From Acidobacteriota bacterium (GTDB lineage: Bacteria > Acidobacteriota > Blastocatellia > Pyrinomonadales > Pyrinomonadaceae), in NCBI GenBank assembly GCA_019639175.1, contig JAHBSK010000005.1, positions 1-64,000 of the forward strand: 64,000 nucleotides of DNA, read 5' to 3'. Made by a program: the position numbers and the translations under genes. Of the stretch, positions 34,071 through 43,263 are shown one piece after another. A model generated the notes under the pieces. The model saw only the letters and a program-made list of their open reading frames with translations. It was not told where the DNA came from and made no database searches. The stretch's first letter is position 1. The number at the start of each line of letters is the position of its first letter.

Positions 34071-35660
34071 ATGACGGAGATAATAATTGACGGCGAGAGC
34101 CTAACATTTGAGCAGGTGTTGGCGGTTGCTTATGGCAAGCCCGGTGAACCCCGCGTTGTTCTTGCTGAATGTGCAAAGAAAAAGGTTGAACGCGCGGCAA
34201 ACGCCGTAGATACTCTGCTCGAACGCGGAGAGATCGCCTATGGAATAACGACGGGCTTTGGAGCGTTCAAGGACAAGATCATCAGCCGCGAACAGGTAGA
34301 GGAACTTCAGCGAAACATTGTCCTGAGTCACGCGGTCGGTGTCGGCGATGCATTTGATACGGCGACCGTTCGGGCGATAATGCTCATACGGGCGAACACG
34401 CTTGCCCGCGGATTTTCCGGTATCAGGCCTGAGACGCTTGAACTTATTTTGGAACTCATCAACCGCGGCGTTCATCCGGTAATACCTGAAAAGGGAAGTC
34501 TCGGTGCCAGCGGCGATCTCGCCCCTCTCGCTCATTTTGCCTGTGTTCTCATTGGCGAAGGCACCGCCGAATATAACGGCCAGATCGTTTCCGGGGCTGA
34601 GGCATTAAAAGCCGCCGGTTTGGAACCGGTTGTCCTGAAAGCAAAGGAAGGCCTTGCGCTGACCAACGGCACGACGGTTATGACCGCCGTGGGATTGCTG
34701 GAAACAGCACGCTCGATAAACCTTGCCAACCTCGCGGACATCGCGGGCTGCATGAGCCTCGAAGCGCTGAACGGGACTCTCTCGGCTTTCGATGAACGCA
34801 TACACGCTCTTCGTCCGCATCCGCGTCAGATAGACACCGCCGCAAATCTTCGCCGGATACTGACAGGCAGCAAATTTGTTCGCGGATTTGACCCGACAAA
34901 CGTCCAGGATGCATATACGCTTCGGTGTATGCCGCAGGTTCACGGCGCCTGCCGCGATTCCGTCGCCTATTCCGAATGGCTGCTCAAAATCGAGCTTAAT
35001 TCCGTAACCGACAATCCTCTGATCTTCGTCAGTGACTCGGATGACGGGAGACAAGAGACAGGAGACGAGAGACTGGAGACAAAATCCGAAATTCATGTTA
35101 TAAGCGGGGGCAATTTTCACGGTGAACCGCTTGCCCTTGCCTTCGATTATCTCGCCATTGCATTGACAGATCTTGGAAATATATCGGAAAGAAGGATAAT
35201 GCGGCTGACCGATGAGGCGTCAAATGCGCAGACGCTGCCTGCGTTTTTGACAAAGGACGGGGGGCTAAATTCCGGCTTTATGATAGTGCAATATACGGCA
35301 GCGGCCCTATGCACGGAGAACAAGATCCTGGCTCATCCTGCCAGCGCGGACACGATACCGAGTTCGGCAAACGTCGAGGATCATGTTTCAATGGGAGCGA
35401 CCGCCGCGTTAAAGCTCCGCGGTATAGTGAACAACCTTGCAAACATACTCTCGCTGGAACTGTTCTGTGCGGCTCAGGGCATAGATCTCAGACGGCAGGC
35501 ACTTGGCGAAGACACGATTATGGGCAAAGGCACAGCGCCGATATATGCGGCCATCCGCGACCGCGTCCCGTTCATCGAACAGGATGTCTATATGAAGCCG
35601 CATATGGATTCCGTGCTAAAGATCGTCGAAAACTTTGCACGCGGATACGATCCCGGGTAA
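34071..35660 (+). CDS. hutH: histidine ammonia-lyase with an inserted low-complexity segment
   Basis: 529 residues (usual 500-510). The MIO cofactor forms from Ala-Ser-Gly in GSLGASGDLAPLAH (about residue 146); the flanking GITTGFGAF and SVTDNPLIF are canonical. After SVTDNPLIF comes an extra segment of about 20 residues (GRQETGDERLETK) before the conserved SGGNFHGEP. It is encoded by a purine-rich direct repeat, and is absent from ordinary HutH. It removes ammonia from L-histidine to give urocanate. Expected to be a surface loop. Confidence 0.95.
   Translation: MTEIIIDGESLTFEQVLAVAYGKPGEPRVVLAECAKKKVERAANAVDTLLERGEIAYGITTGFGAFKDKIISREQVEELQRNIVLSHAVGVGDAFDTATVRAIMLIRANTLARGFSGIRPETLELILELINRGVHPVIPEKGSLGASGDLAPLAHFACVLIGEGTAEYNGQIVSGAEALKAAGLEPVVLKAKEGLALTNGTTVMTAVGLLETARSINLANLADIAGCMSLEALNGTLSAFDERIHALRPHPRQIDTAANLRRILTGSKFVRGFDPTNVQDAYTLRCMPQVHGACRDSVAYSEWLLKIELNSVTDNPLIFVSDSDDGRQETGDERLETKSEIHVISGGNFHGEPLALAFDYLAIALTDLGNISERRIMRLTDEASNAQTLPAFLTKDGGLNSGFMIVQYTAAALCTENKILAHPASADTIPSSANVEDHVSMGATAALKLRGIVNNLANILSLELFCAAQGIDLRRQALGEDTIMGKGTAPIYAAIRDRVPFIEQDVYMKPHMDSVLKIVENFARGYDPG
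35046..35080. repeat. purine-rich direct repeat inside hutH
   Basis: Degenerate units of GGAGACAAGAGACA type (GGGAGACAAGAGACAGGAGA then CGAGAGACTGGAGAC). Translated in frame into RQETGDERLET. Looks like an intergenic repeat captured by the gene. Confidence 0.8.
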
Positions 35661-35670
35661 GGAGATAAAA

Positions 35671-36051
35671 ATGCACAAGACGTCTTTGTTCACGCGTTTT
35701 GCAAAACTTTCGTCCCTCGTTACGGGCAAACCGATAACCTTTGTTATTGCGGCATTTGTTATCATGGTCTGGGCAGTGACCGGGCCGCTGTTCTCCTTTA
35801 GCGATACCTGGCAACTCGTAATAAATACAGGTACGACCATTGTCACTTTTTTGATGGTCTTTCTTATTCAAAACACACAGAACCGGGACACTGAGGCAAT
35901 TCACATAAAGTTGGACGAACTGATACGAACGATAGAGGGAACCAGGCGTGAATTGATGGATCTGGAAGAGCTTGACGAAAAAGAGCTTGACGGTATTCGC
36001 AAGGAATATCTGGAACTGGCAGAAAATGCCCGTAATGTATCAAGACAATAG
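35671..36051 (+). CDS. low-affinity iron permease family membrane protein
   Basis: 126 residues from the ATG at 35671 (GGAGATAAAA upstream). Two transmembrane segments (FVIAAFVIMVWAVTGPLF and TGTTIVTFLMVFLI), then QNTQNRDTEAIHIKLDELIR and an acidic helix. This is the pattern of the low affinity iron permease family (PF04120). Its role in bacteria is not well defined. It follows hutH by ten bases. Confidence 0.85.
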   Translation: MHKTSLFTRFAKLSSLVTGKPITFVIAAFVIMVWAVTGPLFSFSDTWQLVINTGTTIVTFLMVFLIQNTQNRDTEAIHIKLDELIRTIEGTRRELMDLEELDEKELDGIRKEYLELAENARNVSRQ

Positions 36052-36061
36052 ATAAGATAAA

Positions 36062-36931
36062 ATGAGTATTTCAAAAACATTTACCTTCACTGTGTCGATA
36101 GCGGCCATGATATTCATGAGCTGTGCCGATACTGCCAATGCACAGACCGCGTCAGCCGATTTTCGCAAGGTGGTGGAAAAACGCCTTCTGGATAAACAGC
36201 AAAAACTTGAAAATATTTGTCCGGTGGACACGAACATTGTCGCTCGTCGTGTCTTTAAGGATTACGGCGCAATGTTCATTGCGGTCGATGACGTAAAATA
36301 TCCGAGTAAATGCGTTTTCGCGACCGAAGATGAGGTTTTATCATTTCAATCAGGCGTAAGGTCAAAAACCGCCGTTATCAACAACGTTTCGGTGACTTTA
36401 CAGGAAGAATCTTTCAATGCCCTTGAAAAGGCGAGGGCCGAAGCGATAAAGGCCGGCCTGAATATAACTCCGCGCGGCGGTTCCGCTTCAAAACGCAGTT
36501 TTGCCGATACAGCCCGCATTTGGAATTCGCGATTTGAACCCGGCTTAAAGCATTGGATCGCACAGAAAAGAATATCCGCAGCCGATGCAGAAAAAGCACG
36601 GCGGATGGACATCATCGATCAAGTGGCACAGGTGATGGAATGGGAAAAAGACAGGTTATGGTTCAGCACGCGGTTCAACTACTCGATCTTTTCTTCCGTC
36701 GCGGCACCGGGAACGTCACAGCATCTTTCAATGATCGCGCTTGATGTGACCCAATTCGCCGATAAAAGGGTAAGAGCGATATTGAATAAACACGGCTGGT
36801 TTCAGACCATTATCGACGACACGCCGCATTTCACATATCTTGGCCGAAAGGAAAAAGATCTTCCGAAATACGGCCTGCGTCCCGAAACCAAGGATGGTTT
36901 CACATTTTGGATACCAAATTTTGACCGGTGA
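36062..36931 (+). CDS. exported M15/VanY-like peptidase paralogue A
   Basis: 289 residues with a signal peptide (KTFTFTVSIAAMIFMSCAD, cleavage near ANAQT). The C-terminal domain holds SQHLSMIALDV and DTPHFTYLG, spaced like the HxxGxAxD and ExWH motifs of D,D-carboxypeptidases (M15/VanY), with the family glycine changed to serine. The zinc ligands His, Asp and His are present. Overlaps or abuts its paralogue downstream. Likely acts on peptidoglycan in the periplasm. Confidence 0.75.
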   Translation: MSISKTFTFTVSIAAMIFMSCADTANAQTASADFRKVVEKRLLDKQQKLENICPVDTNIVARRVFKDYGAMFIAVDDVKYPSKCVFATEDEVLSFQSGVRSKTAVINNVSVTLQEESFNALEKARAEAIKAGLNITPRGGSASKRSFADTARIWNSRFEPGLKHWIAQKRISAADAEKARRMDIIDQVAQVMEWEKDRLWFSTRFNYSIFSSVAAPGTSQHLSMIALDVTQFADKRVRAILNKHGWFQTIIDDTPHFTYLGRKEKDLPKYGLRPETKDGFTFWIPNFDR

Positions 36932-36936
36932 TCTGT

Positions 36937-37875
36937 ATGAAAAGAACTTCTCTTGCCGTTGCCGTTGCGGGAATATCGCTCGTCGCCTCGGGCTGTTGGG
37001 AAAGCCCGCGCACGGTTCGCCCGGCGGACAATTTGAACACGCGGAACGACAATGTCAGCAACACCAACTCTAACCGCGCAGCAAATGTCAGCAACACGAC
37101 ACAGCCTTCAAACTCGAATATGAACAAAACCACCGAAACAGGATTTTTCGCCAATCTCCCGACGGGCTTTCAAAATCCGACCGATGATGTGGGCAAAAAG
37201 CTGCTGCGGGAATACGGCTCTGTCTTTGTCGCTCGCGGCGGTGCGTTTCCGCCAAAAACAGTCGTGTTCAGGGACGAGTCCGACGTTTCGGCATTTCAAA
37301 ACTCACTTGGCAAAACATCAGCAAGAATAGGCAATTTCGACCTCGAACTACAAACTGCTGCGATGGCCGCCCTGAAGGACGCAATAGCCGACGCCCAGAA
37401 AAAGGGTTTGAAAATAACACCGCGCGGAGCCGATTCGGCAAAACGCACCTATAACGAGACGGTTGGCCTATGGAAAAGCCGTGTCGATCCTGCACTGGCT
37501 CACTGGGTCGGCAAAGGCCGCCTGACGCAGACAGAGGCGGACAGGATCAGGAATCTGCCAACCTACGAACAGGTCAAGGAGGTTCTTTCGCTGGAAGACA
37601 AAGGCATATTTTTTGCCAAAGACCTGTCAAAATCCATCATCTACTCGGTAGCGCCGCCGGGAACATCACAGCATCTTTCGCTGCTGGCTCTTGATGTTTC
37701 GGAGTTTGAAAATGCTGATGTCTGCCGGATATTGGCAGAACACGGCTGGTTTCAAACCGTCACGTCCGATCTGCCGCATTTCACATACCTCGGCGCAAAG
37801 GAAAGCGAACTGCCCGGCCTCGGCCTGAAAAAAATGTCGAACGCCGGACGGGATTTTTGGATTCCGAATATCTGA
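36937..37875 (+). CDS. M15/VanY-like lipoprotein paralogue B
   Basis: 312 residues from the ATG at 36937 (a GTG three codons earlier overlaps the previous gene). Lipobox in ISLVASGCWES gives a lipoprotein, followed by an Asn/Ser/Thr-rich linker. The domain matches paralogue A: SQHLSLLALDV and DLPHFTYLG near the C-terminus, and a shared central segment with ITPRGADSAKR. A tandem duplication, one copy tethered and one free. Followed by a terminator. Confidence 0.75.
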   Translation: MKRTSLAVAVAGISLVASGCWESPRTVRPADNLNTRNDNVSNTNSNRAANVSNTTQPSNSNMNKTTETGFFANLPTGFQNPTDDVGKKLLREYGSVFVARGGAFPPKTVVFRDESDVSAFQNSLGKTSARIGNFDLELQTAAMAALKDAIADAQKKGLKITPRGADSAKRTYNETVGLWKSRVDPALAHWVGKGRLTQTEADRIRNLPTYEQVKEVLSLEDKGIFFAKDLSKSIIYSVAPPGTSQHLSLLALDVSEFENADVCRILAEHGWFQTVTSDLPHFTYLGAKESELPGLGLKKMSNAGRDFWIPNI

Positions 37876-37909
37876 AACGCAGCTTACCGCTTACTATTTC
37901 TACCAAAGC

Positions 37910-37944
37910 AAAAGGGCGCCGGCATATTCGCCTAACGCCCTTTT
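37910..37944 (+). terminator. rho-independent terminator
   Basis: AAAAGGGCG pairs with CGCCCTTTT around a 17-base loop; a run of T follows at 37949-37954. Ends the M15-like pair. It also lies just beyond the 3' end of tRNA-Arg on the other strand and could end that transcript as well. Confidence 0.8.
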
Positions 37945-37953
37945 AAACTTTTT

Positions 37954-38030
37954 TGGTACACCCGGCAGGATTCGAACCTGCGACCCTCTGGTTCGAAGCC
38001 AGATACTCTATCCAGCTGAGCTACAGGTGC
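37954..38030 (-). tRNA. tRNA-Arg (anticodon TCG)
   Basis: 77 bases with encoded CCA. Acceptor GCACCTG pairs with CGGGTGT (including G-T pairs), discriminator A. Anticodon stem TCTGG/CCAGA with loop CTTCGAA gives TCG (codon CGA). T-arm GCAGG/CCTGC with TTCGAAT loop. Confidence 0.97.
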
Positions 38031-38145
38031 ACAACAGTTTTAATCCTAATTCGTGGCCACGGATTTTGCAAATAATCATTCTATATATTGAACCAAATTC
38101 AGATCATCGGTGAATAAAAGGCTCAAGAAAGATTATAATGATGAT

Positions 38146-39558
38146 ATGCGAAACATATTATTGGGTGGTACTTGGGCAAAAGGCAATGAGAACACAGCCG
38201 TTCATTCGCCTTACAGCGGCGATCTGATCGCCGACGTTTCAATGGCGGACGAGGATCAGTTGATGGAGGCCATAGGCACCGCATGCACCGCCGCGGCTGA
38301 AATGAAAAAGCTGGCAAGGTTTGAAATTGCCCGCGGACTGAGGAACATAACTGCCGCACTGGAAAGCCGTAAGGAAGAGTTTGCAAGTTGTATCATTGCA
38401 GAATCGGCAAAGCCCGCCAGATATGCCAGAGGCGAGGTTGACCGCGCCATTGCGACCTTTGCGTGGGCGGCGGGCGAGGCCGAACGCTTTTGCGGCGAGG
38501 CGGTTCCGGTCGATACGCAGCCTTCGGGGGCAGGGAAAACCGCATTTACGCGACGCGTTCCGAGAGGCGTGATCTACGGCATCACGCCGTTCAATTTTCC
38601 GCTGAATCTGGTCGCACACAAGGTCGCTCCGGCTCTTGCTTCCGGCAATTCCATCATCATCAAACCAAGCGACCGCACGCCTCTGACATCGCTTCTTCTT
38701 GGCGAGGTTTTTCTTGAAAGCGGCTTGCCCGCTTCGGCCTTACAGGTCGTGCCGATGAAGGTCGAATATATGGATCGTGTTTACTCCGATGACCGCGTGA
38801 ACATGATCTCTTTTACAGGAAGCGCTCCCGTCGGCTGGTCGATAAAAGCCAAAGCTGCCAAGAAATTCGTCACGCTGGAACTCGGCGGCAATGCAGCGGT
38901 GATAGTCGATAAAACCGCTGACGTGGAAAGGTCCGTGTCAAAATGTCTGGTCGGGGCATTTGCCTATTCAGGCCAGGTCTGTATTTCGGTTCAGCGTATC
39001 TTCGTTCATTCAGAACTTTTCGACCGGTGGACGGATTCATTCGCTGAAGGCGCCGGCAAACTGAACTTCGGCGATCCTTTTGATGAAAACACTGAGATCA
39101 GCGTGATGATCGACGAGGCCGCCGCAAAACGTGCCGAAGAATGGATAAACGAAGCAGTCGATCACGGAGCAAAAAAACTTACGGGCGGAGGCCGTTCAGG
39201 CAGTTCGCTTGAGCCTACAGTGCTGACAAACACTACACCTGAAATGAAGGTCGTCAGCGAAGAAGCATTTGCTCCGGTCGTTGTCGTAGAGAGATTTTCG
39301 GAACTTGAGAACGCTGTTGAAATGGCAAATCACGGCAAATATGGACTTCAGGCCGGTGTTTTTACACAAGATCTGCAAAGCGCGATAACGGCGGCGGACA
39401 GCCTGGAATACGGCGGCGTCATCGTGAATGACGTGCCGACGTTTCGCGTTGACAATATGCCTTACGGCGGCGTCAAGGATTCAGGCTTTGGACGCGAAGG
39501 CGTTCGCTATGCGATGGAAGAAATGACAGAGCCTCGGCTCATTGTGATAAGCGGCTAG
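38146..39558 (+). CDS. NAD(P)-dependent aldehyde dehydrogenase
   Basis: 470 residues from the ATG at 38146 (a GTG at 38110 is less likely). Catalytic glutamate in TLELGGNAAVIV (about 256) and cysteine in YSGQVCISVQR (about 287); the NAD motif GSAPVGW lies before. Shorter N-terminus than typical succinate-semialdehyde dehydrogenases. It oxidises an aldehyde to acid; the substrate is not clear. Ends tail-to-tail, four bases overlapping, with the ECF component. Confidence 0.9.
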   Translation: MRNILLGGTWAKGNENTAVHSPYSGDLIADVSMADEDQLMEAIGTACTAAAEMKKLARFEIARGLRNITAALESRKEEFASCIIAESAKPARYARGEVDRAIATFAWAAGEAERFCGEAVPVDTQPSGAGKTAFTRRVPRGVIYGITPFNFPLNLVAHKVAPALASGNSIIIKPSDRTPLTSLLLGEVFLESGLPASALQVVPMKVEYMDRVYSDDRVNMISFTGSAPVGWSIKAKAAKKFVTLELGGNAAVIVDKTADVERSVSKCLVGAFAYSGQVCISVQRIFVHSELFDRWTDSFAEGAGKLNFGDPFDENTEISVMIDEAAAKRAEEWINEAVDHGAKKLTGGGRSGSSLEPTVLTNTTPEMKVVSEEAFAPVVVVERFSELENAVEMANHGKYGLQAGVFTQDLQSAITAADSLEYGGVIVNDVPTFRVDNMPYGGVKDSGFGREGVRYAMEEMTEPRLIVISG

Positions 39559-40133
39559 GCGTCCGTTTCGTGTATATTTTTGCGTTTGTCGTCGCGGAGC
39601 ATGATCGCAGCCAAAAACGGTAATATGATGAGCTGTGCGGCAGCGGCATAAAGCCCCGGAACCATTGCCGCCATAAAATACGCTCCAAAACCCTGAGCGA
39701 CCGCTCCGGTCGAAAACGCAACGGCAAGAAAGATGATACGGCCGCCGATCAAGGCAAGCGCCATCGCAACAAACGCATTCAGCTTGAATATTTCCCTGAA
39801 TGCTCCGGCGAGAAAACCGTATGCCGCCAGTTCAAACATCATAGACGGAAGCATAAAAGCCGGAGGCATTCCCGAAAAGGCAAAGCTGACCAAAGGAGCG
39901 GCCACACCCGCTATCGCGCCCGAACGCCATCCGTAAACAAGTCCGATAAAAAGAACCGGCCAGTGCATCGGAAGCAGAACACGAACCGGAAGCCCCGTCG
40001 CGTGAGCCGCCGCAGGGAGAATGAACGCCGCCGCGATGATCAATAAAAGCTGTATCGTTAAAGGTTTGATGCCCCACGCCGGGAGCGTAAGCTGTCCGGC
40101 ACTCACACCGTTTGTCGCTGCTATTTCTGCCAT
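39555..40133 (-). CDS. ECF transporter S component-like membrane protein
   Basis: 192 residues, mostly hydrophobic, with five or six membrane segments (TIQLLLIIAAAFILPAAA, FIGLVYGWRSGAIAGVAAPL, and others). The GWRSGAIAGVAAPL-FSGMPPA pattern resembles substrate-binding S components of energy-coupling-factor vitamin transporters. No A, A' or T components are nearby. I cannot name the vitamin, and no riboswitch is apparent upstream. Confidence 0.6.
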   Translation of the reverse strand: MAEIAATNGVSAGQLTLPAWGIKPLTIQLLLIIAAAFILPAAAHATGLPVRVLLPMHWPVLFIGLVYGWRSGAIAGVAAPLVSFAFSGMPPAFMLPSMMFELAAYGFLAGAFREIFKLNAFVAMALALIGGRIIFLAVAFSTGAVAQGFGAYFMAAMVPGLYAAAAQLIILPFLAAIMLRDDKRKNIHETDA

Positions 40134-40290
40134 TGTCTTTAGATAATTTCCAATGAGAATATTAGAACTTAATGAAATATTAGCACAGTTTTATGTCGCA
40201 TTGCCCCTAGCGGCTTTCTCTATTCTGACAGTCAGGCGGGCCGAAACCTTGCGGTTTTGTATTTTGGCTTATTTCTAGTATCGTTTCCTC

Positions 40291-42669
40291 ATGAAAATTT
40301 CGGTAAAGTTTGCCCTGCATTTCCTGCTGTTCGTCACGCTCTGTATCACCGCCTATTCACAGGCCGTCACGGAAACAACCAAATTAAGCGGCATTAAGGA
40401 CATAGTTTCTGTAACGCGCGATGCCCGCTGGATACCGTACATCGAAGCGAAAAGCGACCAGGATGCATACTTTGCCCAGGGCTTTATCACGGCAAGTGAC
40501 AGGCTTTGGCAAATGGACCTCTTACGTCGGGTTGCGAGAGGCGAAACGGCCGAAATATTTGGCAAAACGACGCTTGAAGAGGACAAACGCTGGCGGACAT
40601 TCGGCTTCGCTAAAATAGCCGAGCAGAGCATTAAATATCTGGAACCTGATCTGCGGCAGGCCCTTGACGACTATGCGAGAGGTGTTAACGCCTATATCGC
40701 GACGCTGGATAAAGACACGCTGCCGATCGAGTTTCGCATCCTTCAGTACCAACCGCGTGAATGGACATCCGCGGATTCGATAATCATCGGAAAAATACTC
40801 GCCGACGCGCTCAGCAGCACCTACTCAGGCGACCTGCTTCGTGAATCGCTAAAGGACATCGACCCCGCGAAATACACAGACCTTACGAACAAGGTGACGC
40901 CCTATGATGTGATCCTTTTCGGCAAGGATGTGGCCGCAAAAACCGCGATCAACTCAGCATTGCAAATAGATAAAATCATCGGAGAGAAAAGCCCAAACGG
41001 TGACGAAATTCGCTCGTTTTTAGAGAACGACCGTGTTCTGCGTGAAAGATCGCTTTCGCGTGTCGGGCTGTATGCCGAAGGCCTTGCGGCGAGCAACAAC
41101 TGGGTCATCTCGGGCAAACGAACGGCTGACGGCAAACCGATCCTTGCCAATGACCCGCACCTTATGCCGTCGGCTCCGGGCATCTGGTATCTGACGCATC
41201 TTTCGACACCCGGTATGAGGGTTGCGGGCGTGACGTTTCCCGGCGTGCCGGGCATTGTCCTCGGCCATAACGAACACATAGCATGGGGAGCGACAAATGT
41301 CGGGCCTGATGTACAGGATCTGTATCGGGAGCAGATAGATGTGATCCACGGCCTAAAGGCCAGAGGAAAAGATGATGAGGATAAAGTTGTCAGAAAAAGA
41401 GATGAGATCATTCGCGTAAGAACAAGTCCCTTAAAACCCGAAACAGAAGAGGTCATTTTCCCGGTACTGGAAACAGATATTGGCCCTATCGTTATCAATG
41501 AACAGGGCGGAAAGTGGTATTCACTAAGATGGACGGCTTTCGACCCGAAAAATAGCGACTTCGGTGCATTTTATCTCTTGAATCGTGTCCGCGATTGGGA
41601 AGGCTTCAAAAAAGCACTGAGTTCATACGGCGGAGCCACCCAGAATTTTGTTTACGCCGATACAAAGGGAAACATCGGATGGCACGTTGCAGGGAAGATT
41701 CCCGTCAGACGCAAAGGCGACGGATCGCTGCCTTACGACGCGTGGACAAATGACGGTGACTGGACAGGCTTCATACCGTTTGCCGAGCTTCCGAATCTTT
41801 ACAATCCGCCGGAAGGCTTTATCATGACCGCAAATCAGCGAATAGTCGGCACGGACTATAAACATCAGCAGCTTGTCCGGGATTTTGCCGCTCCGTGGCG
41901 TGCCCGCCGTCTGCACGATCTGCTTTCCAAAGACACAAAGGCGACGATGGATTCAACCTCCGCCGCACAGCATGATGTTTACAACATCCCGCTAAAGATG
42001 CTGGCTGATGACATAGTCCGGCTGAAGGCTGCAAACGACGGTCTGCTTAAAGATATTTCAGAATGGAATGGAGAGATGACGCCGGATTCAAAGGCCGCGT
42101 TGGCGGTGAATGAGATACGCAACTGTGCCGCCGAAAAGCTCTCAGCAGCGGATAAAAGAATACCGGCGTATCTGATCCGCGAACGCATTCTGTATCGCGC
42201 CGTCAGAGAAAATTCAGCGTTGTGGCTGCCAAAGGAATTCGGTGATTACGGTGAGTTATTGAGGTCGTGTTCTGACGGGCTGGATGCCTCGCTTTCACAG
42301 CGATACGGAAAGGATCGGGAAAAATGGGTTTGGGGCGCGGTTTCCACATCTCGTTTTCCGCATCCTCTGGCCGTTGCTCCTTTGATAGGCGGACAGTTTG
42401 CCACGCCGAGAGTTTCCATTTCCGGCAGCGGCCAAACACCGAATGTCGCCTCGGCGGTCTCAATGCGTCATATCGCCTCGCCGGGAAACTGGGATGCGAC
42501 CAGATTTGTCATTCCGCTTGGTCAGAGCGGCGATCCAAAGTCACCGTATTACAAAGACCAGTTTGACCTGTGGAAGGACGGCACACCGGCAGTCTTTCCG
42601 TTCTCAGAAGAGGCGATTAACAAAGCAGCCGTGAAAACCGTTAAATATGAGCCTGTAAGCACGCCGTAA
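40291..42669 (+). CDS. penicillin acylase family N-terminal-nucleophile hydrolase
   Basis: 792 residues with a signal peptide (HFLLFVTLCITAYSQA). Autocatalytic cleavage at a serine, GLAASNNWVISGK (about residue 270), would create the alpha and beta chains. GVPGIVLGHNEHIAWGATN and the DAYFAQGFITASDRLWQMDL start are family motifs. Relatives deacylate penicillins and acyl-homoserine lactones. The substrate is unknown; a periplasmic location is likely. The ruvX gene follows convergently. Confidence 0.9.
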   Translation: MKISVKFALHFLLFVTLCITAYSQAVTETTKLSGIKDIVSVTRDARWIPYIEAKSDQDAYFAQGFITASDRLWQMDLLRRVARGETAEIFGKTTLEEDKRWRTFGFAKIAEQSIKYLEPDLRQALDDYARGVNAYIATLDKDTLPIEFRILQYQPREWTSADSIIIGKILADALSSTYSGDLLRESLKDIDPAKYTDLTNKVTPYDVILFGKDVAAKTAINSALQIDKIIGEKSPNGDEIRSFLENDRVLRERSLSRVGLYAEGLAASNNWVISGKRTADGKPILANDPHLMPSAPGIWYLTHLSTPGMRVAGVTFPGVPGIVLGHNEHIAWGATNVGPDVQDLYREQIDVIHGLKARGKDDEDKVVRKRDEIIRVRTSPLKPETEEVIFPVLETDIGPIVINEQGGKWYSLRWTAFDPKNSDFGAFYLLNRVRDWEGFKKALSSYGGATQNFVYADTKGNIGWHVAGKIPVRRKGDGSLPYDAWTNDGDWTGFIPFAELPNLYNPPEGFIMTANQRIVGTDYKHQQLVRDFAAPWRARRLHDLLSKDTKATMDSTSAAQHDVYNIPLKMLADDIVRLKAANDGLLKDISEWNGEMTPDSKAALAVNEIRNCAAEKLSAADKRIPAYLIRERILYRAVRENSALWLPKEFGDYGELLRSCSDGLDASLSQRYGKDREKWVWGAVSTSRFPHPLAVAPLIGGQFATPRVSISGSGQTPNVASAVSMRHIASPGNWDATRFVIPLGQSGDPKSPYYKDQFDLWKDGTPAVFPFSEEAINKAAVKTVKYEPVSTP

Positions 42670-42676
42670 CAGCATT

Positions 42677-43165
42677 TTACGGATCGTTTGGTTTTATACG
42701 GGACAAAAAGTCCGACAAAATAATGGCCGCGGCCTCGCTGTCAACGAGGTCGCGCGTTTCTTTCAGGCCGACGCCTTTTTCCCAAAGACGAGCCTTTGCT
42801 TCGTAGCTTGAGACACGCTCATCCTGAAGAAAGACCGGAATTTTCAGCGAAAGCGAGAACTTGCGGGCCATTTGACGAGCCTCTGCCGACATAGGGCTTT
42901 CCGAGCCGTCCGATTCCAGCGGCAAACCAATGACCAATGCGACGGCATCATAATCACCGATAAGTTTTGTGACGGCGTTAAGGAGTTTTTTCCACGATGT
43001 CCTGTCGATACGGGGCAAAGGCGAGGCAATGAGCCGCAGTTCATCAGACACGGCAACGCCAATGCGGACGGTTCCGGGGTCAAGCGCCAACAGGCGTCCC
43101 GTTGCCGGAATGCTCTCCAAATCAAGAATCTCGGTGGTTTTAGTTGTTTCTTTTTCTTGCGCCAA
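42677..43165 (-). CDS. ruvX: putative pre-16S rRNA nuclease / Holliday junction resolvase RuvX (YqgF)
   Basis: 162 residues. RNase H-like start ALDPGTVRIGVAVSD (Asp), VALVIGLPLESDGSES, FLQDERVSSYEA (Glu) and DLVDSEAAAIIL (Asp) are the metal-binding acids of YqgF. In E. coli the protein processes the 16S rRNA 5' end; it was named for Holliday junction resolution. The N-terminal 20 residues are an extra tail. Convergent with the acylase gene, eight bases apart. Confidence 0.9.
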   Translation of the reverse strand: MAQEKETTKTTEILDLESIPATGRLLALDPGTVRIGVAVSDELRLIASPLPRIDRTSWKKLLNAVTKLIGDYDAVALVIGLPLESDGSESPMSAEARQMARKFSLSLKIPVFLQDERVSSYEAKARLWEKGVGLKETRDLVDSEAAAIILSDFLSRIKPNDP

Positions 43166-43263
43166 GTGTTTGGATGTCTGATAATAAAGACCTGATAAGT
43201 GTAACCTTTACCGGCAACGATCCGTATTAGCCGGAGAGGTCGCTTTAATTTAAGAGGTATTAT

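Noticed and set aside
40134..40290. Riboswitch upstream of the ECF S-like gene
   Set aside because: No recognisable cobalamin, thiamine, riboflavin or other aptamer motif could be seen in the 157 bases.
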